NCBI RefSeq assembly: GCF_013607485.1
Contig: NZ_SCHP01000008.1
Span: forward strand, 1-52,893
Reading direction: 5' to 3'
Source of the DNA: Bombilactobacillus bombi
GTDB lineage: Bacteria > Bacillota > Bacilli > Lactobacillales > Lactobacillaceae
DNA length: 52,893 nucleotides
Within the stretch, counting starts at the first letter, position 1, and every line of letters begins with the position of its first letter. Under the pieces are notes generated by a model. That model saw only the letters and a list, made by a program, of their open reading frames with translations, was not told the origin of the DNA and made no database searches. Of this stretch, positions 35,490 to 43,213 are shown in pieces. Both the position numbers and the translations under genes were made by a program.

Positions 35490-36298
35490 AATGTGTGCGC
35501 ATCCTTATCCCATTGAGCCGCTAAGGCCTGGGCAATTTCCTTATTTGAACGATAATAAGTGGCCGCTGGCAAAAGTCCCGCAGCAATTAATTGTTGGCAA
35601 ATATGCAAACTTGTCGGTTTTAGCAGGCCAAATTGGGCAAATAATTCTGGCTGCTGGACAACTTGGGCGGTTGGGTAATTATGAAGACCTTGCTTATCTA
35701 AAAATAATAATTCATCACACATCTGTAAGGCCTCTTCCAAGTTGTGTGTTACCAAAACCACCAGGTGCTGATCCCGATAGGACTGCAGCAGTGACAGCAC
35801 AACTTTTTGAAAATGGGCATCTAAGCCTGCTGTAATCTCATCACCTAATAATATTTGTGGTTTACGCAATAACATAATGGCTAAGCCTAGGCGCTTTTTT
35901 TGCCCGCCAGATAATTCAAAAGGTGAACGTTCTAGCAAGGGCTGTAATTGCAATAGCTCAATTATTGACTGTAAATCTGCTTGCAGATGATACTCTAATT
36001 CTTCGCGTACCGTCTGCTTAAAAAACAAATGATCAGCATCCTGCAGACAGTATCCCACTTGCGTCAAATACTGCCGCAAAGCCGTTTTTGACTGATGAAT
36101 AGGCTGTTGCTGCCAATAAATATCTCCGGCAGATGGCAAAGTTAAGCCACTTAATAAGTTTAATAAGGTGGATTTGCCCACACCATTAACTCCCACCAAA
36201 CCGTAAATTTTATTTGTCTGCAGCCGCACAGAAATATCCTGCCATAAAAAATGACTTTTTTGCGGCGGCTGATAATTTAAGTGCTTGATTTCTAACAT
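35486..36298 (-). CDS. ECF transporter ATP-binding protein (second ATPase)
   Basis: 270 residues. Walker A GVNGVGKST, signature LSGGQKKRLGLAIML, Walker B ILLGDEITAGLD (Ile where most ECF ATPases have Pro) and switch His in VTHNLEEAL. It pairs with the other ATPase as a heterodimer driving vitamin uptake. It overlaps both neighbours by a few bases, so all are made from one transcript. Confidence 0.92.
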   Translation of the reverse strand: MLEIKHLNYQPPQKSHFLWQDISVRLQTNKIYGLVGVNGVGKSTLLNLLSGLTLPSAGDIYWQQQPIHQSKTALRQYLTQVGYCLQDADHLFFKQTVREELEYHLQADLQSIIELLQLQPLLERSPFELSGGQKKRLGLAIMLLRKPQILLGDEITAGLDAHFQKVVLSLLQSYRDQHLVVLVTHNLEEALQMCDELLFLDKQGLHNYPTAQVVQQPELFAQFGLLKPTSLHICQQLIAAGLLPAATYYRSNKEIAQALAAQWDKDAHTL

Positions 36299-37152
36299 AG
36301 TCTCTCCTGAATAACCCGAATTAACTCTGGTATTTCGGGATTTGATAACGACAGCTGTTGTTCAGTCAGCTGACTAAGATGCTCAGCAATCTGTAAGGTA
36401 TCCGGCACCGGCAGCTGATTAACACGCAATAATTCAGAATCAGTTAATAAATTTGCAGTTGCTGTTGTTTGAGTAATTTGACCTGCATTTAAAAGCAATA
36501 CTCGTTTAGTCAAGGCCAATTCTGCTAGTTTATGGGTAATTAACAAGATTGTCACATCTTGTTGTTGGAGCTTTTGTAAAATCTGAAGAACTTGTTGGGT
36601 ATTTTCAGGATCTAATTGGGCGGTCGGCTCATCTAAAATTAAGAGCTTGGGCTGCACAGCTAACGCTTCAGCAATCGCTAATAATTGTTTTTGGCCTCCT
36701 GAAAGGCGCTTAAAGGGCTGATCTATTAACTCTGACAATCCCAGCTGCTGACTAATAGTTTGCATCCGCTCGTGAATTTGGGCTGGTGTCCAGCCAAAAT
36801 TGCCTAGATATAAGGCCATATCCTCTTGAAAATTAGCACCAATAAATTGCGCATCCACATTTTGAAATACTAAACTCACCTGCTGATGTAACTGCCACTG
36901 GGGCGTAAATTCCTGATAATCGACCCCATTGAGTAAAATCTGCCCAGAAGTCGGTTCTAAAATGCGGGTCAATAACTTAGATAAAGTAGTTTTGCCAGAG
37001 CCATTAGGTCCGACTAAACCCACGAATTCATGCTCTTTAATAGCAAAATTAAGATCGTGTAAAATTTCGTGTTGAGTCGTCTCAAGTTCCAAATTAACCA
37101 ATTGTTCAGCCACATACTGCAAGTGGCGTACTTCTAATAATGCTGCTTTCAC
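36292..37152 (-). CDS. ECF transporter ATP-binding protein (first ATPase)
   Basis: 286 residues. Walker A GPNGSGKTT near 51-59, signature LSGGQKQLLAIAEAL, Walker B LLILDEPTAQLD, switch His LITHKLAEL. Located 15 bp after ribU. The C-terminal ~60 residues are the extra domain of EcfA proteins that contacts the partner ATPase. The order ribU-ATPase-ATPase-T makes a self-contained importer. Confidence 0.92.
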   Translation of the reverse strand: MKAALLEVRHLQYVAEQLVNLELETTQHEILHDLNFAIKEHEFVGLVGPNGSGKTTLSKLLTRILEPTSGQILLNGVDYQEFTPQWQLHQQVSLVFQNVDAQFIGANFQEDMALYLGNFGWTPAQIHERMQTISQQLGLSELIDQPFKRLSGGQKQLLAIAEALAVQPKLLILDEPTAQLDPENTQQVLQILQKLQQQDVTILLITHKLAELALTKRVLLLNAGQITQTTATANLLTDSELLRVNQLPVPDTLQIAEHLSQLTEQQLSLSNPEIPELIRVIQERLC

Positions 37153-37167
37153 GTTCCTAATTCTCCT

Positions 37168-37827
37168 CTAAATCACTTTAAAATAGCTCATTACTAGTAA
37201 AATGACTGTAATAACGATTAAGACGGCCACGGCATAATTAGTTAATTTAGCTTCATTATTAATCATATTAAAGTCTGTTTTTCTTAAAATGTTACTCTTC
37301 ATTAAAGCGTTCACAATTGGCTTGTATAAAATTAAGACAAATAAAGCATTGAGTCCACCCTTAATGAGATTAAATGGCAAAATAATTGGAACTAACATTT
37401 TAACAACGGCTGAACGCGGATAACCAAAAAATAGCGGCGTCAATAAATAATTCCATAACAGCATAAAGACAGTCAACATCACAATGCCGGCAATTAGGCC
37501 AATAACCAAGCTCTTAGTCTTTTTCTTGCGCGAATAAGCTACTACTGGTGGCAAGACAAAACATATCGCGGCAATTACATTCATCACAAAACCAATAATA
37601 CCAGTTGAACTAGTAGTGATTAATTCAAAGAACGGAACTATCACGGACAGAACAATCGCAAATATTGGCCCGAAAACCATTCCCCCTAAGATTAAAATGA
37701 CATCTTTAGGTTCATATTTCAAAAAGGCAATCATGGGGATTTTTAAAAAGGCAGCCGATAAGTAGGCTAAAGCCCCAAAAGCGGCCAAAAAGGTCACATA
37801 GCGAACATAACTTTGGTTCTTTTTCAT
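37168..37827 (-). CDS. ribU: Riboflavin ECF transporter S component
   Basis: 219 residues, six spans. Family blocks are FLKIPMIAFLKYEPKDVILILGG and SSTGIIGFVMNV (each shorter than the full conserved region), which in RibU line the riboflavin pocket. The FMN riboswitch directly upstream confirms the substrate. It binds riboflavin with high affinity and is energised by the three following gene products. Start ATG 37827 behind GGAGG. Confidence 0.95.
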   Translation of the reverse strand: MKKNQSYVRYVTFLAAFGALAYLSAAFLKIPMIAFLKYEPKDVILILGGMVFGPIFAIVLSVIVPFFELITTSSTGIIGFVMNVIAAICFVLPPVVAYSRKKKTKSLVIGLIAGIVMLTVFMLLWNYLLTPLFFGYPRSAVVKMLVPIILPFNLIKGGLNALFVLILYKPIVNALMKSNILRKTDFNMINNEAKLTNYAVAVLIVITVILLVMSYFKVI

Positions 37828-37881
37828 TACAATTTCCTCCCTCTTGTTGTGAATAACAGATAGTTTATTCGTAGGTGCAAC

Positions 37882-37914
37882 AAAAAATACCTCGCAGCAA
37901 ACTGCGGGGTATTC
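37882..37914 (-). terminator. Riboswitch-controlled terminator ahead of ribU
   Basis: AATACCCCGCAG TTTG CTGCGAGGTATTTTTTG on the minus strand, between the FMN aptamer and the ribU start. This is the off-switch hairpin of a transcription-attenuating expression platform. Confidence 0.85.
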
Positions 37915-37969
37915 CTACCTAGTGAAGTATCTTCAACAAAAAATTGCACGATAAACAAGTTGGAGAAAC

Positions 37970-38094
37970 TTCTTCTTCCATCCAGACTTTAACTGTCGGT
38001 TCCGGACTCACACCGGATCCACTGCCTAAGGCAGGTCGCGGACTTCAATAATATTGTTACCGCCGATTGGGAATTACACCCGACCCCGAAGAAG
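37970..38094 (-). promoter_or_regulatory. FMN riboswitch (RFN element)
   Basis: The minus-strand sequence shows the RFN core in order: CTTCGGGGTCGGGTG, AATTCCCAATCGGCGGT, GTCCGCGA, the TGCCTTAGGCA arm, GGATCCGGTGTGAGTCCGGA, CCGACAGTTAAAGTCTGGA and TGGAAGAAG closing the P1 stem. When FMN is bound it should favour the terminator at 37882-37914 and shut off the RibU importer operon. Confidence 0.97.
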
Positions 38095-38148
38095 CTATCT
38101 TATTAAACTAAGTTTAGTTTAGCATATGCTGTAATGTTTGTACATTAT

Positions 38149-39177
38149 TTAATTAAATACGCGAACGGCAAATGATGGCATGAAATATTGGGAAATGCTG
38201 GCAACTTGCACAGATTGTCCGGGTTGAGGCGCATGAACATATTGGCCATTACCAATATAAACAGCGTCATGGTAAGAGGCTCCCACACCGCCCCAGAAAA
38301 CTATATCTCCCGGCTGTAAATTACTTAAATCAATCCGCTGGCCGGCACTTTCTTGGGCCACAGTATAATGAGACATACTGATATGTGCTTGACTAAAGGC
38401 ATATTGTACTAAGCCTGAACAATCTAACCCTTGACCCGGAACGGCGCCACCCCAGACATAAGGAGTTCCTACCTGAGATAAAGCGGCATTCACCACTGTT
38501 TGGGCAGTTGCGGTTGATTGCGATGTAGAATTTTGATTACTATCTAAAGAAACAGGAACAGCAGCACTGGTGGATTTAACCTGCAGATCCTGTGACTTAA
38601 CTTCAGGCACATCTTGGCGAGCTGTTTTATTCAAAGTAGCATATTCACCCGGTACCCAGCCTTGATCAGCTAACTGATACCAGACTGCACCGTGGATAGT
38701 TTTTTGTCCAATAATTTTTTCTGTGGCTCCATATTTTAAATAGCGGCCTGTTTGTTGATGAAAATTAGGCTCTGCCCAGACGGTAGTAGTACCACCTTTA
38801 TAATTAATAGTAATAGTTGCTGCATTTGCTTCTGTATTATTTGTCGATTCTGTTGTAGCAACGTTGGTATCAATAGCTTGGTCTTCTTTAGCCGGTTTAA
38901 TATATTGGCTAGCTACCCATTGATTATCACCTAGTTGATACCAAGTTTGATGATAGACTTGTTTGGAAGCTTTAATAGTTACCGCTTGACCATTTTGTAA
39001 ATAGCCTTGGGGCTTTTGACCGGCAGTCGGCCGATCCCACACTGTCGTGGCTCCACCAGTATAACTAACTGTCCCTTTGGTGGCAGCCTGCGCAGTATTA
39101 GCACTCAAACCAACAGCAGCGGCTGTCGTCAACCCTAAAATACCTGATGTTAAATACAATGATTTTCTTTTATTCAC
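38149..39177 (-). CDS. NlpC/P60 peptidoglycan endopeptidase with two SH3-like domains
   Basis: 342 residues. Signal peptide 1-31 (TAQA-AT). Two bacterial SH3/SLAP-like wall-binding modules at ~35-95 and ~122-182 share GGTTTVWxxP...LxxGxxxxI...WYQL and W(V)xxxY. After a Ser/Thr linker, the NlpC/P60 domain (~224-342) has catalytic Cys253 (LDCSGLVQYAF), His303 (YHDAVYIG) and His315 (YVHAP). It cleaves stem peptides, typically between D-Glu and the diamino acid. Monocistronic. Confidence 0.95.
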   Translation of the reverse strand: MNKRKSLYLTSGILGLTTAAAVGLSANTAQAATKGTVSYTGGATTVWDRPTAGQKPQGYLQNGQAVTIKASKQVYHQTWYQLGDNQWVASQYIKPAKEDQAIDTNVATTESTNNTEANAATITINYKGGTTTVWAEPNFHQQTGRYLKYGATEKIIGQKTIHGAVWYQLADQGWVPGEYATLNKTARQDVPEVKSQDLQVKSTSAAVPVSLDSNQNSTSQSTATAQTVVNAALSQVGTPYVWGGAVPGQGLDCSGLVQYAFSQAHISMSHYTVAQESAGQRIDLSNLQPGDIVFWGGVGASYHDAVYIGNGQYVHAPQPGQSVQVASISQYFMPSFAVRVFN

Positions 39178-39345
39178 ACTCTCAATCCCCCTATAATACT
39201 AATAAACATGATAATTGTCTCACATTCTAATTATACCGATAAATGGATCAACAGACAATAACATATATTACAGAAATCATTTTTTCTAAATTCTAATTAA
39301 AGAGACTTAGGTCCAATTTTATAAAAATATAAATAAACTGATTGC

Positions 39346-39387
39346 AAAAAAAGTGAACTAGACAATGATTGACTAGCTCACTTTTTT
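39346..39387 (-). terminator. Intrinsic terminator
   Basis: AAAAAAGTGA(A)CTAG / CTAG(C)TCACTTTTTT hairpin, just after the stop at 39402. Confidence 0.8.
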
Positions 39388-39401
39388 AAAATTATTTATA
39401 G

Positions 39402-40418
39402 TTAATTTACTCGTTGTACAAGATTAGAAATTGCAATATCTTCATAAGTTACTTCTTTTAAATTCTGATCTAGTTTTTTGGCAGTGAAAGTTAAACCGCG
39501 GCAGCTTTGAACATATAATTCGCGCTTGTCCAAGTCATAGCCAGCCCAATAGCGAGTATAATCACTGAAAGGATTATCCGGTGCTTCTTTTTCTAAACCC
39601 CGTGGCACCATTACTGTCCGAAAGACTGAATATAATTGGTTAATGCCATCAGCGGTTGTAAAAGCATCTAAGTGATTAGCCAAAAACGTTGCCCGAACAA
39701 AACGTGACGGTGAGGTATAATCCCCAGGCAAGCCAAACATTCCATAACCAGTACCCGCTTCAATTGGCTCTAAAGATACTCGCTCGCTCACTTTTTTGGT
39801 AGTTTTGGGATCCATATTATCCAAACTAATATAGTTTCGAATATTGGTTAAATGCCAATTGTATTCTGGGCTATTAGTCATCACGCCGATACTATCATAA
39901 ACTTTAAAAGCACCATTATCTGTCGGCTCAATCACTACTGCTGCATTTGTTTCATCTACAAAGGTAAAATGCAACGGCGTTTCCACAGTTAAATCTCCTG
40001 CTGTTAAGGGCTGATCTAACAAGCCGTATTCGCCAATATGGGCCTTAAGCTCGGCAACATTTTTAAAATGGGTCAACACAAATGTGATAAATTCTTCTCC
40101 CAAAACAGCCGTTAAATTACGCTTTTTTAAGTCTTCAGCGCTAGCATGCTGACATTCCATTAATACCTGAATATCACCGGCCAAACCATATTCATTAACA
40201 CCATCCATTAAACAAACTGTTCCCTTAGTAGCCACACCCATAGCGGCATACTTTGCTGTCCATGGTGCTAACTGACTTTGAACTTCGACACCTGCTGGGA
40301 TGGTTACAATACTCATTGGCAAGCCGGGATCTTCACCAAACATTCCCATATTATAATCCATGGTCCGGCCAAAAAATACCTTACCTTCTTTAGAAGCAAT
40401 CGTAATACTTGTGCACAT
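39402..40418 (-). CDS. Choloylglycine hydrolase family amidase (bile salt hydrolase/penicillin V acylase type)
   Basis: 338-residue Ntn-hydrolase. Cys2 becomes the N-terminal nucleophile once Met is removed (MCTSI). Arg18 and Asp21 in FFGRTMDYN and the block VMTNSPEYNWHLTNIRNY with the conserved Asn and Arg complete the active site. It hydrolyses linear amides such as conjugated bile salts or penicillin V; sequence alone does not tell which. No signal peptide, so cytoplasmic. GGGAGC lies before the ATG. Confidence 0.9.
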   Translation of the reverse strand: MCTSITIASKEGKVFFGRTMDYNMGMFGEDPGLPMSIVTIPAGVEVQSQLAPWTAKYAAMGVATKGTVCLMDGVNEYGLAGDIQVLMECQHASAEDLKKRNLTAVLGEEFITFVLTHFKNVAELKAHIGEYGLLDQPLTAGDLTVETPLHFTFVDETNAAVVIEPTDNGAFKVYDSIGVMTNSPEYNWHLTNIRNYISLDNMDPKTTKKVSERVSLEPIEAGTGYGMFGLPGDYTSPSRFVRATFLANHLDAFTTADGINQLYSVFRTVMVPRGLEKEAPDNPFSDYTRYWAGYDLDKRELYVQSCRGLTFTAKKLDQNLKEVTYEDIAISNLVQRVN

Positions 40419-40661
40419 CTTTGTCAGCTCCCTTTATTAAATTAATTTCATTATAACAATTATAGCGGGTTAATACTATGTTTAAGTAGGCTCTATCCCG
40501 TTTACCTAATAGATATTTACTTTCATAAATAAATTTTTTTTAATCTTTAAAAAGATCAAAGCCTAACTGTGTTCAAAGTCTCAAATCAGATTTTACTGGT
40601 GATTTGAAATATTTATACACAACTTTTGGCAAAAGTGCTATTATTAATATGTTAATTTGAG

Positions 40662-40734
40662 GGGTCCTTAGCTCAGTTGGGAGAGCGCCTGCTTCGCATG
40701 TAGGAGGTCGACGGTTCAAGTCCGTTAGGATCCA
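40662..40734 (+). tRNA. tRNA-Ala (anticodon CGC)
   Basis: Full cloverleaf: acceptor GGGTCCT / AGGATCC with the G3-U70 pair that marks alanine tRNAs, D arm GCTC/GAGC, anticodon stem CCTGC/GTAGG around TTCGCAT, T arm with TTCAAGT, discriminator A. CCA is not encoded. A -35-like TTGGCA lies ~35 bp upstream. CGC reads GCG codons, uncommon in a low-GC genome. Confidence 0.93.
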
Positions 40735-40745
40735 TTATCAAAGCA

Positions 40746-40780
40746 GAGAGATTTAGACAAAATTGTCTAAATCTCTTTTT
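40746..40780 (+). terminator. Terminator of tRNA-Ala
   Basis: AGAGATTTAGACAA / TTGTCTAAATCTCT perfect hairpin followed by TTTTT, 12 bp past the tRNA. Confidence 0.85.
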
Positions 40781-40812
40781 GCATACCTTGAATAACTACA
40801 AAAGTTATAGAA

Positions 40813-41313
40813 TTATCTTGCTGTTAAATTATTTTTATGACTTGAAATATTTTTCAAATAATCGGCCGTTGCTATTAACTGGGCTCCTCGGCTGCTCAAA
40901 ACTTTATTATAAAAGTTTCTTAGTGGCTTAATTACCGAATCATGGGCATCTTCAACTAGCACCACCGCATAATTATTTTTTAAAGCACTCACAGTCGTGG
41001 CTTGTACACAAGCATTACTCATCAAACCGGTAACTACTAGCTTATCTGGCTGCAACTGTTGCAACTGTTGTGCAAACTTTGGAACAGTAAAAGCGCTCGG
41101 ATGTTTCTTCATAAACACCATATCATCTTCTTGGACATTCAAGCCTGGATAGAATGTACCTTGATGAGCTTGCTTTACAAAAATAATCGGCTGACGGCGA
41201 TCTCTAAAATCTTTAATTAAACTATTAATCCGCTTTAAAAATTCTTGTTTTCCCCACAAAAAACGCATAGTCCCCACTTGCACATCAATTACCAATAAAA
41301 TATTTTGCTCCAT
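40813..41313 (-). CDS. Isochorismatase-family cysteine hydrolase
   Basis: 166 residues. Catalytic triad Asp10 (LLVIDVQ), Lys70 (FMKKHPSAF) and Cys102 (MSNACVQATTVSAL), with the family's non-proline cis-bond region TGLMSN. Such enzymes act on nicotinamide, N-carbamoyl or related small amides; the substrate is not clear. Slightly shorter than average. It is the last ordinary gene before the remnant-rich right-hand region. Confidence 0.92.
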   Translation of the reverse strand: MEQNILLVIDVQVGTMRFLWGKQEFLKRINSLIKDFRDRRQPIIFVKQAHQGTFYPGLNVQEDDMVFMKKHPSAFTVPKFAQQLQQLQPDKLVVTGLMSNACVQATTVSALKNNYAVVLVEDAHDSVIKPLRNFYNKVLSSRGAQLIATADYLKNISSHKNNLTAR

Positions 41314-41680
41314 TTACAATCTCCATTCTGAAACTTAAACAATTTTATTCAAGCAATAATAATTACTTTAAAGCACAAGTTTACACCATTTTTATATTTT
41401 GCTACACGCTAAAGCAAGCAAAAAGGATAGAACAAAATATTGTTCCATCCTTATTATCTACACCGTATTAAATTATCTACACCGTATTAACGAATATGTC
41501 GTTTATAGCAGTTTTATTCTTTTAACTGTGCCAAACTGGAACCAAAGATTTGCTCAATGGTTACTGGGTCACGATGATAAAAGAATTGATACTAAAATCC
41601 TTGAACGAGCTAAATACATGCAGAGAAAGCACGATTACCTAAATTTCTTTAAATTAAACTTTTATATGCTACAATGTAGA
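41314..41680. other. Non-coding stretch with gene fragment
   Basis: Holds a hairpin (GGATAGAACA / TGTTCCATCC, ~41422-41453), a 19-bp tandem duplication (41453-41490) and, on the plus strand from ~41520 to 41683, an open frame reading NWNQRFAQWLLGHDDKRID and on. That frame has protein-like composition but no start or ribosome site. It is probably the tail of a lost gene; family not recognised. Confidence 0.4.
41453..41490 (+). repeat. 19-bp perfect tandem duplication
   Basis: ATTATCTACACCGTATTAA occurs twice head to tail with no gap. It is a recent small duplication. Confidence 0.9.
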
Positions 41681-41681
41681 T

Positions 41682-41800
41682 AAATAAAAAGAGCTAGTGC
41701 TAGAACACTAACTCTTGCGCAGAGCCGTTTTAAGGGCGGTGACACGATTTAGATTATTTAATAACCGCTAACCTGTCAAAGTTTGGGCGGTTATTTTTTA
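41682..41800 (+). ncRNA. RatA-like antisense antitoxin RNA (copy 1)
   Basis: Starts behind the extended -10 TGCTACAAT (41668-41675). It begins AAGAGCTAGTGCTAGAACAC, passes through a GCCGTTTTAAGGGCGGTG hairpin and ends in a terminator AATAACCGC/GCGGTTATTTTTT that overlaps the 3' end of the toxin gene on the other strand. The same layout recurs at 42199-42321. It should pair with the toxin mRNA 3' region and silence it. Confidence 0.75.
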
Positions 41801-41904
41801 TGGTTGAATTTCATCAATTCTATAATTAATCTGATTAACTCAATGCCGAAAGTTCCAACACTCATTATAACCAGAAATAATTGTAGAATGTCCGCAATGG
41901 ACAC
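41791..41904 (-). CDS. Holin-like type I toxin (TxpA/BsrG family)
   Basis: A 37-residue hydrophobic peptide from GTG 41904 (AGGAG 8 nt ahead). It begins MSIADILQLFLVIMSVGTFG, continues as the same single helix and ends in the basic FNHKK. The start MS..., the mid-helix S/G-G-T-F and basic tail are hallmarks of the Hol_Tox type I toxins, which damage the membrane when unrepressed. The convergent RatA-like RNA overlaps its 3' end, giving a complete module. Confidence 0.82.
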   Translation of the reverse strand: MSIADILQLFLVIMSVGTFGIELIRLIIELMKFNHKK

Positions 41905-42001
41905 TTAGGCTACTCCTTTCGTTAGGATCTGCTGCTTTAGCTTTTACACCATCAGCACCACCTCCCACTATGAGAGCGCCACCGCCTTTAACTTCATTTG
42001 C
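41840..42001 (-). pseudogene. Possible double-glycine peptide remnant
   Basis: An open frame with no start codon reads ANEVKGGGALIVGGGADG, then KAKAADPNE and a two-cysteine tail, overlapping the toxin gene in another frame. The first part resembles a double-glycine leader junction of a class II bacteriocin. With no start and an upstream stop it cannot be a working gene. Confidence 0.25.
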
Positions 42002-42029
42002 CTATATATATGGGCTTTCTAAATAAAAT

Positions 42030-42115
42030 AAAGTTGTGGGGATGCTTGAAAGACAGCGACACAATATTAACTAATAACTGCAACTCATCAAATTTTGATT
42101 AGTTATTTTTTATGG
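42030..42115 (+). ncRNA. Decayed copy of the type I antitoxin unit
   Basis: GACAGCGACACAAT, then AACTAATAACTGC and a TTGATTAGTTATTTTTTATGG terminator-like end match the 3' half of the antitoxin unit at 41682-41800 with many changes. The 5' half and toxin are missing. Confidence 0.45.
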
Positions 42116-42198
42116 AGATATTTCCCTTTTTCCCCTTTTCTATTTTTTTACATTGTCCAATATCTTCAAAATAAAATTGAATATGCTATAATATAAGT

Positions 42199-42321
42199 AA
42201 ATAAAAAAGAGCTAGTGCTAGAACACTAACTCTTGTGCATAGCCGTTTTAAAGACGGTGGCACACTAACAATTATTTGTTATTAGTAACCGCTAGCTGAC
42301 CAGAGCTAAGGCGGTTATTTT
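42199..42321 (+). ncRNA. RatA-like antitoxin RNA without toxin (copy 2)
   Basis: Behind TGCTATAAT (42184-42192) it repeats the copy 1 sequence almost exactly over the first ~30 nt (AAGAGCTAGTGCTAGAACAC), then GCCGTTTTAAAGACGGTG and a terminator GTAACCGC/GGCGGTTATTTTT. Opposite its end only a stub ATGTCAACATTTCTTGGC remains of the toxin, so the module is broken or the RNA now acts alone. Confidence 0.65.
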
Positions 42322-42513
42322 TGGTTCTGTGCCAAGAAATGTTGACATAGAACCTCTTTTAATAGAATCCACAAATAAACGAACTGTCAATTTGACAGTT
42401 CGTTCATAAAGTAAGTAATTTACTTCTGGTTAATAATAATTAATTGTAAAGATGATCTAGCAATAACTATAAAATATCAAAACTAACTGTAATTAAGAAA
42501 AGTAAATATTCAT

Positions 42514-42807
42514 TTAAAATCCAATTTTGCCGACCGTAATTAGTCCCCTGCCAAATCCTTTATCCATAAATTTATGATTGGTAATTGTTAAATAAAGTTC
42601 CCCTACTTCAGTAGATAGTTGGTTTTTCATTGCCAAGGGCGTTAAATCAGAACGTAAACAACTTACAATTTTAGGAAAATATTTTTTGTTTTCCAAATCT
42701 TTTTGAGCCAAACTTAAGATTTGACGTTCTGAATTAGTTATTTCTTTTTTTTGCAATAATACATTAATATTATCTAAGAACTCTTTTTCTAAATTATTTT
42801 TATTCAC
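42514..42807 (-). CDS. Class II bacteriocin immunity protein (EntA-immunity type)
   Basis: 97 residues from GTG 42807 (AAAGGGGA 7 nt ahead); the frame is open further upstream but overlaps the bacteriocin gene. Charged helical-bundle pattern: NNLEKEFLDNINVLLQKKEI, then LAQKDLENKKYFPKIVSCL, then STEVGELYLTI. This is the layout of enterocin A-type immunity proteins that protect the producer by binding the bacteriocin receptor. It starts 16 bp after the bacteriocin stop in the same operon. Confidence 0.8.
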   Translation of the reverse strand: MNKNNLEKEFLDNINVLLQKKEITNSERQILSLAQKDLENKKYFPKIVSCLRSDLTPLAMKNQLSTEVGELYLTITNHKFMDKGFGRGLITVGKIGF

Positions 42808-42823
42808 AATAATTTCCCCTTTA

Positions 42824-43039
42824 CTATCTATGACTATTAAAATATCCACCACCTGCAGATGAAACCCATCCATTAGCTATAACACCTAAGGCTGCCTCCA
42901 ATGGTCCCTTAGTTACAGCATAATGGTAATTTCCTCTTTTGTCTCTATATAAGTACCCATTAGCTCCATAAAATAAAGGCCCACTTCCACCGATAATATA
43001 TTCTAACTTTTTTGAATTTAATTCAGTATAATTTAGCAT
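42824..43039 (-). CDS. Class II bacteriocin precursor with double-glycine leader
   Basis: 71 residues. Leader MLNYTELNSKKLEYIIGG has the usual Leu/Glu pattern and GG cleavage site. The mature ~53-residue peptide is Gly/Tyr/Ala-rich (GPLFYGANGYLYRDKRGN, then LEAALGVIANGWVSSAGGG) with no Cys, so it has no disulphides or lanthionines. An immunity gene follows. No C39-type exporter lies in the window, so export must use one elsewhere or has been lost. The ribosome site is weak (AAGGGCGG). Confidence 0.8.
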   Translation of the reverse strand: MLNYTELNSKKLEYIIGGSGPLFYGANGYLYRDKRGNYHYAVTKGPLEAALGVIANGWVSSAGGGYFNSHR

Positions 43040-43213
43040 ATTTGACTACCGCCCTTCGTAATATATAAGATTAGTTAACTAGCAGTTATCAATCTATAAC
43101 AATAGATTAATCTATATTATTAATATATTGTGAAATGAATTTTAAACGATAGTTTTTAGAGCATAAATGTTTATTTGTAACAATTTTTTTAATTGATATG
43201 GCAGATTACAAGT

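Noticed and set aside
41399-41683. Plus-strand 94-codon frame as a gene
   Set aside because: Passes through a hairpin and the 19-bp duplication and has no ribosome site. Only its last ~50 codons look protein-like, so it is noted as a gene fragment, not a gene.
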